64,000 bases of DNA from Collinsella sp. AM17-1 (GTDB lineage Bacteria; Actinomycetota; Coriobacteriia; Coriobacteriales; Coriobacteriaceae), in assembly GCF_003470665.1 (NCBI RefSeq), contig NZ_QRJZ01000008.1:36021-100020 (forward strand), read 5' to 3'. Positions 17,986-25,955 of the stretch are shown here, in pieces. Below the pieces are notes generated by a model, which was given only the letters and a program-made list of their open reading frames with translations, was not told the origin of the DNA and did no database searches. How positions within the stretch are numbered: the stretch's first letter is position 1; the number at the start of each line of letters is the position of its first letter. The position numbers were made by a program, and so were the translations under genes.

Positions 17986-19315
17986 ACAGAGCCTCGAGTG
18001 CGCTAGCGATGCGCTTCATGGCGGCGTCGGCGGCCGATTGGTCCGGAGCCTCAGCCAGCACGCGAATCACCGACTCGGTTCCGCTCTTGCGCACCAGCAC
18101 GCGGCCCTCGCCCGCCAGCGACGCCTCGGCCTCGGCGATGGCGGCCTGCACGCCCATGTTGCCCAGCGCGGCGTCCTTATCCGCCACGCGCACGGCAACC
18201 TGCGCCTGCGGCAGCAGCTTGCACGGAGCCGTGAGCTGCGAGAGCGTCTCGCGCTCGGCACGAATCACTTCCATCACGCGCAGCGAGGTCATAATGCCGT
18301 CGCCCGTGCGCTCGATATCGCCAAAGATCGTATGGCCCGTCTGCTCGCCGCCCAGGCTGTAACCGCCCTCGCGCATCTTGGCATACACGTGACGGTCGCC
18401 CACACCGCTGGTCACGGCACTTAGGCCGGCAAGCTCCAACGACTTGATCAGGCCAAAGTTGCTGGCAATCGTCGGAACCACGGTACCGCCCGAGAGCCGC
18501 CCGTGCTTGTTCAGGTACACGCCGCACACGTACAGGATCTGGTCGCCGTCTACCACGCGACCGCGCTCGTCCACGGCCAAGCAGCGATCGGCATCGCCGT
18601 CGTAGGCAAAGCCCACGTCCAGGCCCTGCTCCACCACGTGGCGCTGCAAACGCTCCATATGCGTGGAGCCGCAGTCGACGTTGATGTTAAAACCATCAGG
18701 CGCGGCATTGATCACGCGCACGTCGGCGCCCAGCGCGTCGAACACCGGCTTGGCCACCGAGGACGCCGAGCCGTTGGCGCAGTCGATGCCGATCTTGACG
18801 CCCTGCAGCGAAAAGTTCGCGCTGGCGATGAGCGAGGCAATGTAGCGGTTGCGGCCCTGCATGTAGTCCACCGTGGCGCCGATGTGGTTGCCCGTGGCCA
18901 GCGGCACCTCGCTCTTGCCATCGATGTAGTCCTCGATGAGCTCCAGTACGTCCTCGTCCATCTTAAAACCGTCGCTGTTGACGAGCTTAATGCCGTTATC
19001 GCAAAACGGGTTGTGGCTCGCGCTGATCATGATGCCGCAATCAAAGCAGCCTTCCACGGTCTGATGCGCTACGCCCGGCGTGGGGATCACGTGCAGCATA
19101 TAGGCGTCCGCACCGCTCGCGACCAGGCCACTCACCAGCGCCGCCTCGAACATATAACTCGAGCGACGTGTGTCCTTGCCCACGATGACGCGCGCCTTGC
19201 GCTCGCGGTTAGCGCCGTAATACCAGCCCACAAAACGGCCAATCTTATAAGCGTGCTCTACCGTCAGCCCAACGTTGGCCTCACCGCGAAAGCCATCGGT
19301 GCCAAAGTACTTCAT
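17984..19315 (-). CDS. glmM: Phosphoglucosamine mutase
   Basis: Interconverts glucosamine-6-P and glucosamine-1-P on the way to UDP-GlcNAc and peptidoglycan. 443 residues with the four alpha-D-phosphohexomutase domains: start MKYFGTDGFRGEAN, catalytic serine loop ISASHNP with Ser100, metal loop DGDADR (239-244), sugar-binding loop GGEQTGH and phosphate loop RKSGTESVIRV near the C-terminus. AAGGAG precedes the ATG. The stop codon lies inside a strong hairpin of the family 1 element. Confidence 0.95.
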   Translation of the reverse strand: MKYFGTDGFRGEANVGLTVEHAYKIGRFVGWYYGANRERKARVIVGKDTRRSSYMFEAALVSGLVASGADAYMLHVIPTPGVAHQTVEGCFDCGIMISASHNPFCDNGIKLVNSDGFKMDEDVLELIEDYIDGKSEVPLATGNHIGATVDYMQGRNRYIASLIASANFSLQGVKIGIDCANGSASSVAKPVFDALGADVRVINAAPDGFNINVDCGSTHMERLQRHVVEQGLDVGFAYDGDADRCLAVDERGRVVDGDQILYVCGVYLNKHGRLSGGTVVPTIASNFGLIKSLELAGLSAVTSGVGDRHVYAKMREGGYSLGGEQTGHTIFGDIERTGDGIMTSLRVMEVIRAERETLSQLTAPCKLLPQAQVAVRVADKDAALGNMGVQAAIAEAEASLAGEGRVLVRKSGTESVIRVLAEAPDQSAADAAMKRIASALEAL

Positions 19316-19398
19316 GCGCTCTCCTTACAAAATAGGGGCGAACAGATTGCCTGTCCGCCCCAAAATGGTACTCGATTATCTGCGCTACCAGAAAAACC

Positions 19399-21711
19399 CT
19401 ACGCCGACGCGCTGTCGCGAGCCGCCTGGCATGTAGGAGTCTGACGCAGCGTAAGCGGCTTGTCCCCCGCCTCGGCCGACGTGGTCAGCGTATACGTGAT
19501 CGTCGTCGTCTCGCCAGCATGCAGGTCAACGGTGCCCGAATAGAAGGGAATTCCATGCCACGTAGCGGCGCCAAGACCAAACTGGGTGCCCTCAACCGTA
19601 AGGTCACTGATGTTGCCGCCCGTCGGGGCAAACAACGAGACATTCAGACGCTCGTCGTCGCGCGCGGCATCGGGCGCGCTCGCCGCGACGTAATCGGGCA
19701 GCTTGCCTGCCTCCTCCTGCGTCATGATGTTCGTCAGGGTAACGGTGATGCGATACGAGCACGTGCCGTCGCCGTTCTTGACACCCTGGCCAATCTGCGT
19801 ATCAGCGTTCAGGTACCAGTCGAGCTTGGAGAAGCTCAGGTTGTTAAAGTAAACGCCGGCAACGGGATCGGCACTCGGATCATCCGGATCGGGTAGCGAA
19901 GCGTCAATGCCCGTCTCTTTGATGGCATTCTGCTCATCATCGTTTCTCATCCAAGCAATCAGACGGCCCTCTTCGGCACCGCGCTCGAATGCACCGACAA
20001 GCTTCGTAACATCGACATCGCCGATACCGCCAAGGATCTTGTCGAAGGCAGCGCTGGCGACGGATGCAAAGATGCCGTCCGACTCCTCGACCGGATAGTT
20101 CCAGTACACATCGTGCATGAGGACCTTTGCGGCGTTGGTGCCGTCGACAACCGTTCCGTCGGGCAGCGACACGTTACCGACCAGGCCCAGCAGATACTGC
20201 AGGAACACCGGGTCGATACCCACGACGCCATCAACGTCCTGCCCATATTGGGACTTCCACAGCGCGGCGACACGCTGCGAGTTGCGGGGCCAATCGGGCG
20301 AATAGGTATTGCCCGAGTTGTACAGGTTACTGTGGTTGCCGAACAGCGCCTCATCCTCTTCGTCGACGCTCTCGACCGCCTCATCCTCGCTGAGTCCAAT
20401 GCGGGGAACAAACTCGCCAATCGACATCTGGCCGTCGGTGACCGAAATCAGGCCCTGCGAACCGCCAAAGCCGCCGCAAGCACGAATCTCGACGTTGTTC
20501 ATGGCGTACACAAGGTAGTTACGCGTCTGGCCGTTGGCGCCGAGCATCTGGGGAAGGACGGGGGCGACCTTCTCCGCCGCGTCAACCGCGCCGTTGAGGG
20601 TGGCAAAGCCGTCCTTGGCCTTATCGACCAGCTCGGTCACCTGGGAAATATGAGTATCGCCAATGCCCTGGATCTTCTCGTTGGCGCTCTTGAACACCTT
20701 CGAGCTGCTGGAAAGCGAATCGGCGACCGCCTGCAGCGCGGACACGTTAATCATGCCGTCCTGGAACAGCTTGCCGGGCGTGGCCTGGGAAAGGTTATCG
20801 GCCATGGGAACCAGCGCATTGCTCGAGACATCGGACAGGGCATCAATCATGGTGCGGGCCGCGTTGATGTCGCTGCCATACACCGGGATAAACGAAGCCG
20901 CCGTCCACAGCGGGCTCGAGGTCTCTGCCTTCATGCTGTCGCAGAGCTCATCGATCTTCTTCGCGTCGTCAGGCAGCGTCGAAAAATCGCCCGACGTGAC
21001 CTTGTCCTTAAGGCCACCGACAATCTCGACAGCCTCCTTCGCTTCGCTCTTTACGGTCTTTGCCGAGTTAAGCAGCATAAAGCCGCTTGCGCCAAGCACA
21101 ACGAGAAGCACCGCGACTACAGCGGCAATAATGGCGCCAGTGTGACGTTTTTTGCGCTCGCCCTTGCGATGGCGATGACGGACCAGGCCGTCAGAGGTCG
21201 AACTCGACGAAGTGTCGCTACCGTAGTTCAAGCCAAAATCGTAATAATCTTCCTTGGAACCCGAGCCCGCAAACTCGGCACCGCTATCATCCAGGCGGGC
21301 GAACGTGCCAGTCTCGGAGGCGCCTGTGTAAATCGTGCCAAGGTTACCCGTAAGCCCCGCGCCACCGGCAGAGGGAGTATTGTTGGCGGCCTTGCCGGCA
21401 TTAACGTTGCCGGCGGCATTCGCGGCGTTGGCAGCACCTGCATTGTTCTCAGGTGCCGAAGGAGCCCCGCTCGGCTGCGACGTGGAGGTTGCACCGCCCG
21501 CAAAGACATTCCCTCTTGCACGGCCGGTCTTTTTTGCCTTTTGTGACTGCTCGTACAGAGCGGTAAACATCGCCGTCTCGCCCGGGGACACGCGCTTACC
21601 GGAACCGCCCTGTCCAGCGCCGCCCGGCGTGCCGGCCTTACCAGCCCCGTTCGGACGCGGCGGAACTGCAGGGCGGCCGCTATCGCTGCCCTTAAAGTGA
21701 TTACCAGCCAT
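19399..21711 (-). CDS. DUF4012 domain membrane protein
   Basis: About 770 residues. The N-terminal ~185 residues are low-complexity and rich in Gly, Ala, Asn and Pro (cytoplasmic, probably disordered). A basic stretch RHRHRKGERKKRHTG and one membrane helix (AIIAAVVAVLLVVLGASGFMLL) follow, then a large extracytoplasmic region. That region has the DUF4012 core: QTRNYLVYAMNNVEIRACGG is the characteristic NxxEhRpxGG-like segment. The topology (cytoplasm, one helix, outside) resembles LytR/CpsA/Psr-like envelope proteins, but function is unknown. GAGGA lies eight bases before the ATG at 21711. It is monocistronic. Confidence 0.8.
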   Translation of the reverse strand: MAGNHFKGSDSGRPAVPPRPNGAGKAGTPGGAGQGGSGKRVSPGETAMFTALYEQSQKAKKTGRARGNVFAGGATSTSQPSGAPSAPENNAGAANAANAAGNVNAGKAANNTPSAGGAGLTGNLGTIYTGASETGTFARLDDSGAEFAGSGSKEDYYDFGLNYGSDTSSSSTSDGLVRHRHRKGERKKRHTGAIIAAVVAVLLVVLGASGFMLLNSAKTVKSEAKEAVEIVGGLKDKVTSGDFSTLPDDAKKIDELCDSMKAETSSPLWTAASFIPVYGSDINAARTMIDALSDVSSNALVPMADNLSQATPGKLFQDGMINVSALQAVADSLSSSSKVFKSANEKIQGIGDTHISQVTELVDKAKDGFATLNGAVDAAEKVAPVLPQMLGANGQTRNYLVYAMNNVEIRACGGFGGSQGLISVTDGQMSIGEFVPRIGLSEDEAVESVDEEDEALFGNHSNLYNSGNTYSPDWPRNSQRVAALWKSQYGQDVDGVVGIDPVFLQYLLGLVGNVSLPDGTVVDGTNAAKVLMHDVYWNYPVEESDGIFASVASAAFDKILGGIGDVDVTKLVGAFERGAEEGRLIAWMRNDDEQNAIKETGIDASLPDPDDPSADPVAGVYFNNLSFSKLDWYLNADTQIGQGVKNGDGTCSYRITVTLTNIMTQEEAGKLPDYVAASAPDAARDDERLNVSLFAPTGGNISDLTVEGTQFGLGAATWHGIPFYSGTVDLHAGETTTITYTLTTSAEAGDKPLTLRQTPTCQAARDSASA

Positions 21712-21860
21712 AAAGAAATCCTCGCAATTGAGTCGCAATGAAAAAGTCCATAACGTTACTAGTTTATGGCATTTTGAGCATCGACAGCTAAACTCCAGAC
21801 ACGGATATCAATTGGCGAAAATGCGGCACAACACCTTTTCTGTCTTGGCGGCGGTGCCAG

Positions 21861-22883
21861 CTACACCGTGAGGAACATCATCACGATGATCATGGCAAAG
21901 CCGATAAGGTCGGTCGGCAAAAATACCGTCCCCAACATGAGAGCGCTGGTGATGGTCGCCGAAACCGGCTCCACAGTTCCGATGAGACTCGCACGCACCG
22001 AGCCGATGTCCTTAACGCCCTGCATATAGAGCATGTAAGCAAAAAATGAGCCGATAACCACGAACACCGCGAGCGCCTCGACGCCGGCAGCGTCGAGCGC
22101 CGGCATATGCGCCCAGGGCTGCACGAAGACACACGAGACCACGCCCGCCGTGAGCATTGCCGAGCCCGTGACGATGGGGCTGCCGTATTCGGGCAGGATC
22201 TTGGCGGGAATCACCGCCATACACGTGGCGCTGACCGCACACATAAGACCTGCTGCCAGGCCAAGTGGCGAGATATTCAGGCTGGTGGGGTCGCCGCCGG
22301 TGGCGATTAAAAAGGTTCCACCCAGAGCCAGGCCAATGCCGATGACTTCGCGAGTACGCGGCATGCGGCGATCGGTCACGCAGGCGTAGCCCATGATGAT
22401 AACGAGCTGCAGGCACTGGAGCACCGTCGCGGTTCCGGCGTTCGTCAGGCGCACGGCCGAAAGATAGCAAAACTGGTTGAACAGCAGACCAAAGGCGGTA
22501 AAGAGCAGCAGCTGCTTGCGATCGGCGGGTGTGGTCCAGAGCTTAATCAGGCGCTCGCGGTCGCGCGTAACAACCACGGCCATAAAGAGTAGACCGGCGA
22601 GAATCTGACGCACACTCATAAGCCACAAGGTGTCGACGTGGTAGGTATCGAACAGAAAGCTCGCGCTGGTGCCCGAGAAGCCCCAAAACGAACCGCCCAC
22701 CAACGTAGCCAAGACGCCCGTGATCATCTTGCGCGTCGAAGCGCTGTTCAGGCGGTCGCGCCATGCGCGACGGGTGTTGCGGCTGAGCTCGTCGGTGCCC
22801 TCGGGCACGTCAATGTTCGATATATCGGTCATCGGCACCGAAGCCCCTGCGCCTTCGGCCTGCTCGACACACTCTTTGCTCAT
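21861..22883 (-). CDS. EamA/DMT-family transporter
   Basis: About 340 residues with ten predicted membrane helices in two EamA repeats (ITGVLATLVGGSFWGFSGTSASFLF starts the first). This is the drug/metabolite transporter superfamily, usually exporters of amino acids or metabolites; the substrate cannot be told from sequence. The start ATG at 22883 has GGGGGAG upstream; the frame is open a further 69 codons but that stretch lacks membrane character. A charged 60-residue cytoplasmic N-terminus precedes the first helix. Confidence 0.85.
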   Translation of the reverse strand: MSKECVEQAEGAGASVPMTDISNIDVPEGTDELSRNTRRAWRDRLNSASTRKMITGVLATLVGGSFWGFSGTSASFLFDTYHVDTLWLMSVRQILAGLLFMAVVVTRDRERLIKLWTTPADRKQLLLFTAFGLLFNQFCYLSAVRLTNAGTATVLQCLQLVIIMGYACVTDRRMPRTREVIGIGLALGGTFLIATGGDPTSLNISPLGLAAGLMCAVSATCMAVIPAKILPEYGSPIVTGSAMLTAGVVSCVFVQPWAHMPALDAAGVEALAVFVVIGSFFAYMLYMQGVKDIGSVRASLIGTVEPVSATITSALMLGTVFLPTDLIGFAMIIVMMFLTV

Positions 22884-23114
22884 TCCACTCCCCCGAAACA
22901 GTCTGGAAGCAATTCGGCTTACCTTACCACGGCAAAGGCACCAGCCGAAGGCTTGTCCGCTTATCGGTAGGACAATTCCGCAGGTGTCTTTCCATAGCTC
23001 GACACCGCAACGGCCTTGCATTATGCGACAGCCAAATCGCGGCAGCAGGCTCTTTTGAAATGGATATGACAAGACCCCCGAATTCCACAATGTAAGCGAT
23101 TTTTAAAAATGTTC

Positions 23115-23143
23115 TTGCCACCGAGTTCAGGCTCCGTTATATT
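23115..23143 (+). promoter_or_regulatory. Promoter of tRNA-Val
   Basis: TTGCCA (23115-23120), a 17-base spacer and TATATT (23138-23143), 30 bases ahead of the tRNA. Confidence 0.75.
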
Positions 23144-23172
23144 ATCCCTTGCGCGCTTGCGCACCCTTGATC

Positions 23173-23247
23173 GGGCGTTTAGCTCAGGGGGAGAGCGCTT
23201 CCCTGACACGGAAGAGGTCAGAAGTTCAAATCTTCTAACGCCCACCA
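23173..23247 (+). tRNA. tRNA-Val (anticodon GAC), CCA encoded
   Basis: Acceptor stem GGGCGTT/AACGCCC, D-arm GCTC/GAGC, anticodon stem CTTCC/GGAAG with loop CTGACAC (anticodon GAC), T-arm AGAAG-TTCAAAT-CTTCT, discriminator A and encoded CCA. Confidence 0.97.
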
Positions 23248-23256
23248 AATGTTCGC

Positions 23257-23292
23257 AGCTCAGAGGCTATGTCCTCTGAGCTGTTTTGTTTT
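23257..23292 (+). terminator. Terminator of tRNA-Val
   Basis: AGCTCAGAGG, a six-base loop and CCTCTGAGCT, then a T-rich tail (GTTTTGTTTT). The 290 bases after it, up to the next gene, show nothing convincing. Confidence 0.9.
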
Positions 23293-23582
23293 ATGTCGCC
23301 AAATCCGCTGGCAGTTCCAACCGTCATCGCAACGTAGCATCAATTCACCTGACGAATGGCTGCCAAACAAATTCAATACCCTAACATCAACAATAGCCAG
23401 GCACAAAACTGCGCCGCAAGCTGCTCCAACCGCCCAACTGGCCAAAAGCCGACCATCTACTTGCCGATCTATCCATCGGCATAACCAATCAGTCCGCACC
23501 GCAACTTCTCAGCAAAACGCCGCGATGTCTGCTCCCTGCGGTATCCTTGAGCCACTTGCACCTGCAGCACCAAGGAGCCGCC

Positions 23583-24269
23583 ATGCGCACCGAGCTCGAT
23601 GTCCCCTTTTCGCACAAAGAAGAAGCCAAGGCGCTGGGCGCCAAATGGGACCGGACCAAGAAGATCTGGTATGTACCCAGCGGCGTCAACCCCGAGCCCT
23701 TTGCCGAGTGGCTGCCCGGTGTTGACCGATCCGACCCCTCAGCGCCGTATATATATCTAGTACTGGGCAAGCGCGAGTGCTGGAAATGCCACGAAGAGAC
23801 CTCGGTCGCGGCCTTCGGCATTCCCTATCGAACCGATGACGGCAAGGGCATCGCCATTGCGCACGCGCCCAACGAAGCCGGGCACATTACCATCGACACG
23901 GCCAACGCCAACGCGCTCACCATTGTTCCCGCTCTTGGCTGCGTCCCGGGCGAGATCCGCGACTATCTTTCTAAGCGCTGTGGCTACAAACCCGTAGGCG
24001 CACGAGCCTCCAAAGCCCCGTCGCTCGGCAACACGTGCACCAGTTGCGACGCGCTGCAAGGCAGCCACTATCTGTTCGAAGAACCCACGTCCCCGTTTGC
24101 CCTCACCGCCATCAACAAGCTGCCGGCACTGGAGTTTGTGCGTGTCGAAGTTGCCGGCGTCTTTGGCGTCCCGGCCACGCGCACCGACTTTGACCAGGCA
24201 CTCTTTACTTGGGCACGCGACCGTCACGCCGAGTTCCACAAGCAGCTCGGTGAGGGGATTTATTTGTAG
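23583..24269 (+). CDS. DUF5710 domain protein with Cys pairs
   Basis: 228 residues. The N-terminus (TELDVPFSHKEEAKALGAKWDRTKKIWYVP, residues ~2-33) is a clear DUF5710 module, a small domain often found attached to DNA-processing or mobile-element proteins. Two CxxC pairs follow, CWKCHEE near residue 60 and CTSC near 155, which could bind one zinc. The remainder is not recognised. AAGGAG lies six bases before the ATG at 23583. It stands alone between tRNA-Val and convergent small genes, a position typical of accessory insertions next to a tRNA, but no integrase or attachment repeat is visible. Confidence 0.75.
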   Translation: MRTELDVPFSHKEEAKALGAKWDRTKKIWYVPSGVNPEPFAEWLPGVDRSDPSAPYIYLVLGKRECWKCHEETSVAAFGIPYRTDDGKGIAIAHAPNEAGHITIDTANANALTIVPALGCVPGEIRDYLSKRCGYKPVGARASKAPSLGNTCTSCDALQGSHYLFEEPTSPFALTAINKLPALEFVRVEVAGVFGVPATRTDFDQALFTWARDRHAEFHKQLGEGIYL

Positions 24270-24283
24270 GAACGGAGATGCCT

Positions 24284-24568
24284 TCACAGCCAGCTCCTCC
24301 GCATCACCCATCCCTCGTCGCCGGCGTCGTACACGATATCGAGGCCACAAACAGGGCATTTCTCCTGATACACCGGCATATGAACACCTGTCCGTTTTCT
24401 CACTTCGTCGCTAAGTCTGTCGCGCGCATCGATGAACCGAATGTCGAGGCACGGTATTTGCGAGCCGCAGCAAGGACAGGAGACGACAAACGACCCGCAA
24501 TCAACTTCTACGCTCGGAAACATTTTGTTGTCTATAAGGGCACACGGCAGTTTTCCGTACTTCCCCAT
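24284..24568 (-). CDS. Small zinc-ribbon-like hypothetical protein
   Basis: 94 residues from the ATG at 24568. Two Cys pairs, CPCC (in VVSCPCCGSQ) and CPVCG (in YQEKCPVCGLDIVYD), about 40 residues apart suggest a single zinc ribbon. I do not recognise the family. The start follows the stop of the upstream gene by about 18 bases, and GAGG lies about 10 bases ahead, so the two probably form an operon. The frame is open 30 codons further up, overlapping the neighbour. Confidence 0.5.
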   Translation of the reverse strand: MGKYGKLPCALIDNKMFPSVEVDCGSFVVSCPCCGSQIPCLDIRFIDARDRLSDEVRKRTGVHMPVYQEKCPVCGLDIVYDAGDEGWVMRRSWL

Positions 24569-24588
24569 CGCAATATCGCCTCGCCAGC

Positions 24589-25158
24589 TCACGCTCGCTC
24601 CCCTCTCGCTATACAAATCAGGAAGAGCATGCACCGGCAGGCGTGCGCGAGATTGCATCGCCGCGCGATCCGATCAAACAACACGATCGTAAAAGACCGC
24701 CAAAGCCAAATTTCATCGTCGGTCGCACCCTGTCCGGCAAACTCAATATCGACGATTATGTGCTTCAGATAACTCATGTCGGGCGCAAAACGAGGGTCCG
24801 GTCCGCCTTTATGAACAGGACCGTGCAGAACAAACCATCCGTTTTCGGGCTCGAACCGCTCAACAAACGCAAGGCCGAGCACCTTATAGCCCACCTCGGT
24901 TGCAAATATGACTCCGACTGGGACGCCACATTCCATGCAGTTGAGCATTTTACGGTTGTAATTCTGGTCTCGAAAACCAACGGTACCCGGCGCTTGAACC
25001 GAGTACTTAATGACCCACGTGCCATCGTCCAAATAGAGCGGAGGCACATTGTTGATGCTCTCGGTTTGCCGCTGGCGCACTTGTACCCCGCTACTCCACT
25101 CCCCTGTATACTGGTGTAGCACGTGTTTCATCCGGACTTGTTGGGCCGGATTGTTCAT
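24589..25158 (-). CDS. Hypothetical protein, possible nuclease-associated domain
   Basis: Up to 189 residues, not firmly recognised. The middle (LYLDDGTWVIKYSVQAPGTVGFRDQNYNR, then LGLAFVERFEPENGWFVLHGPV) has the feel of the N-terminal domain of some HNH or restriction-type proteins, with a single CMEC pair between. The last ~25 residues (RRCNLAHACRCMLFLICIA) look unlike the rest. The ATG at 25158 has no Shine-Dalgarno and lies only 12 bases from the divergent start at 25170, so the true start may be internal (for example 25131). Confidence 0.45.
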   Translation of the reverse strand: MNNPAQQVRMKHVLHQYTGEWSSGVQVRQRQTESINNVPPLYLDDGTWVIKYSVQAPGTVGFRDQNYNRKMLNCMECGVPVGVIFATEVGYKVLGLAFVERFEPENGWFVLHGPVHKGGPDPRFAPDMSYLKHIIVDIEFAGQGATDDEIWLWRSFTIVLFDRIARRCNLAHACRCMLFLICIARGERA

Positions 25159-25169
25159 GGGAGGGTCTT

Positions 25170-25661
25170 ATGGCTGCTTCGAATCCGCCTAAGGGGAGCG
25201 TTTCTTCTTCGTCCATCAAGCCGGTAACGCGCAAGGCCGTGCGCTGCCAGCGCGAGGTCGCCTGGCTTGTCACGCAGGCGGCGGGCAGGCTTGTGGCGAC
25301 CACTCAGGACGTCAATGCGCCTACGCCGAGCTTTGTGTTAGCGGCGGCGCTGGATTTTGTGCGCCAATTGGAGCTTGCCGCACAGGATGCCAGCGGCCAC
25401 CTCGACTACCAGAATGTTATGGCGCCCGACCTGCAAACGTTCTGCCACATGGCCAAGTTGCCCGCCGCACCCAATGCGCTTTCGGACGCAGGCTACATGT
25501 TTACGCTCTCGGGCGCGGACCTTATCCGCGACATCTACGCATACTGCAGCGAGCTCGCCGAGCGCCACGTCTTTGACGCGGCAGAAGTCAAACCGGGATA
25601 TGTCATCAAGCTGGTTCTTAGGCTGTTCCTGATGGACGAGCACGAGGCTGCGCAGGAATAA
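25170..25661 (+). CDS. Hypothetical cytosolic protein
   Basis: 163 residues, mostly alpha-helical by composition, no membrane segment and no motif I recognise. GGGAGGG lies four bases before the ATG, so translation is likely strong. The Ser/Lys-rich N-terminus (MAASNPPKGSVSSSSIKP) is followed by a well-ordered helical region with EVAWLVTQAAGRLVA and ADLIRDIYAYCSELAERH. It stands alone, divergent from the gene at 24589-25158. Confidence 0.65.
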   Translation: MAASNPPKGSVSSSSIKPVTRKAVRCQREVAWLVTQAAGRLVATTQDVNAPTPSFVLAAALDFVRQLELAAQDASGHLDYQNVMAPDLQTFCHMAKLPAAPNALSDAGYMFTLSGADLIRDIYAYCSELAERHVFDAAEVKPGYVIKLVLRLFLMDEHEAAQE

Positions 25662-25750
25662 GTCGTCCGGCAGAGCCATTGCCGATCCGGCGATGACGCC
25701 TTGCCGTAGCCGTCGCCGCACGAGCGAGGATTTTCGGACGGTCGGATATC

Positions 25751-25814
25751 GAGAGTGGATATTTGGACGATTTTTGGGGCTTTTGCGGCAGATTCCGTCC
25801 AAATATCCACGCTC
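25751..25814. repeat. Palindrome with GTGGAT ends
   Basis: GAGAGTGGATATTTGGACG and CGTCCAAATATCCACGCTC form 19-base arms (one mismatch) around a 26-base loop. Two further half-units (TTTCCACGCTC, AAATCCACGCTC) follow to 25878. The same ends occur at 36863-36930. The 25662-25955 interval holds nothing else that I can identify. Confidence 0.7.
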
Positions 25815-25955
25815 ATTTGGCGGACGTCCGAATTTCCACGCTCGTGTGCCAGAAAATCCACGCTCATCCGGCAGATTGGTCGAAGGCCCCATATGGGTAT
25901 ACTCTCGGGGATTCGACTCGATTCGCCCCCGTTGGGGCGCCAAAGGAGACTGCAT

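Noticed and set aside
23260..23499. A 79-codon − strand frame with a hydrophobic stretch after tRNA-Val
   Set aside because: No Shine-Dalgarno, it overlaps the tRNA terminator, and its composition is not protein-like at the C-terminus.
24284..25158. A single frameshifted gene across 24284-25158
   Set aside because: The frames could be joined, but the second has its own ATG 18 bases after the first stop and a different Cys pattern. Two genes fit as well, so I did not call a pseudogene.
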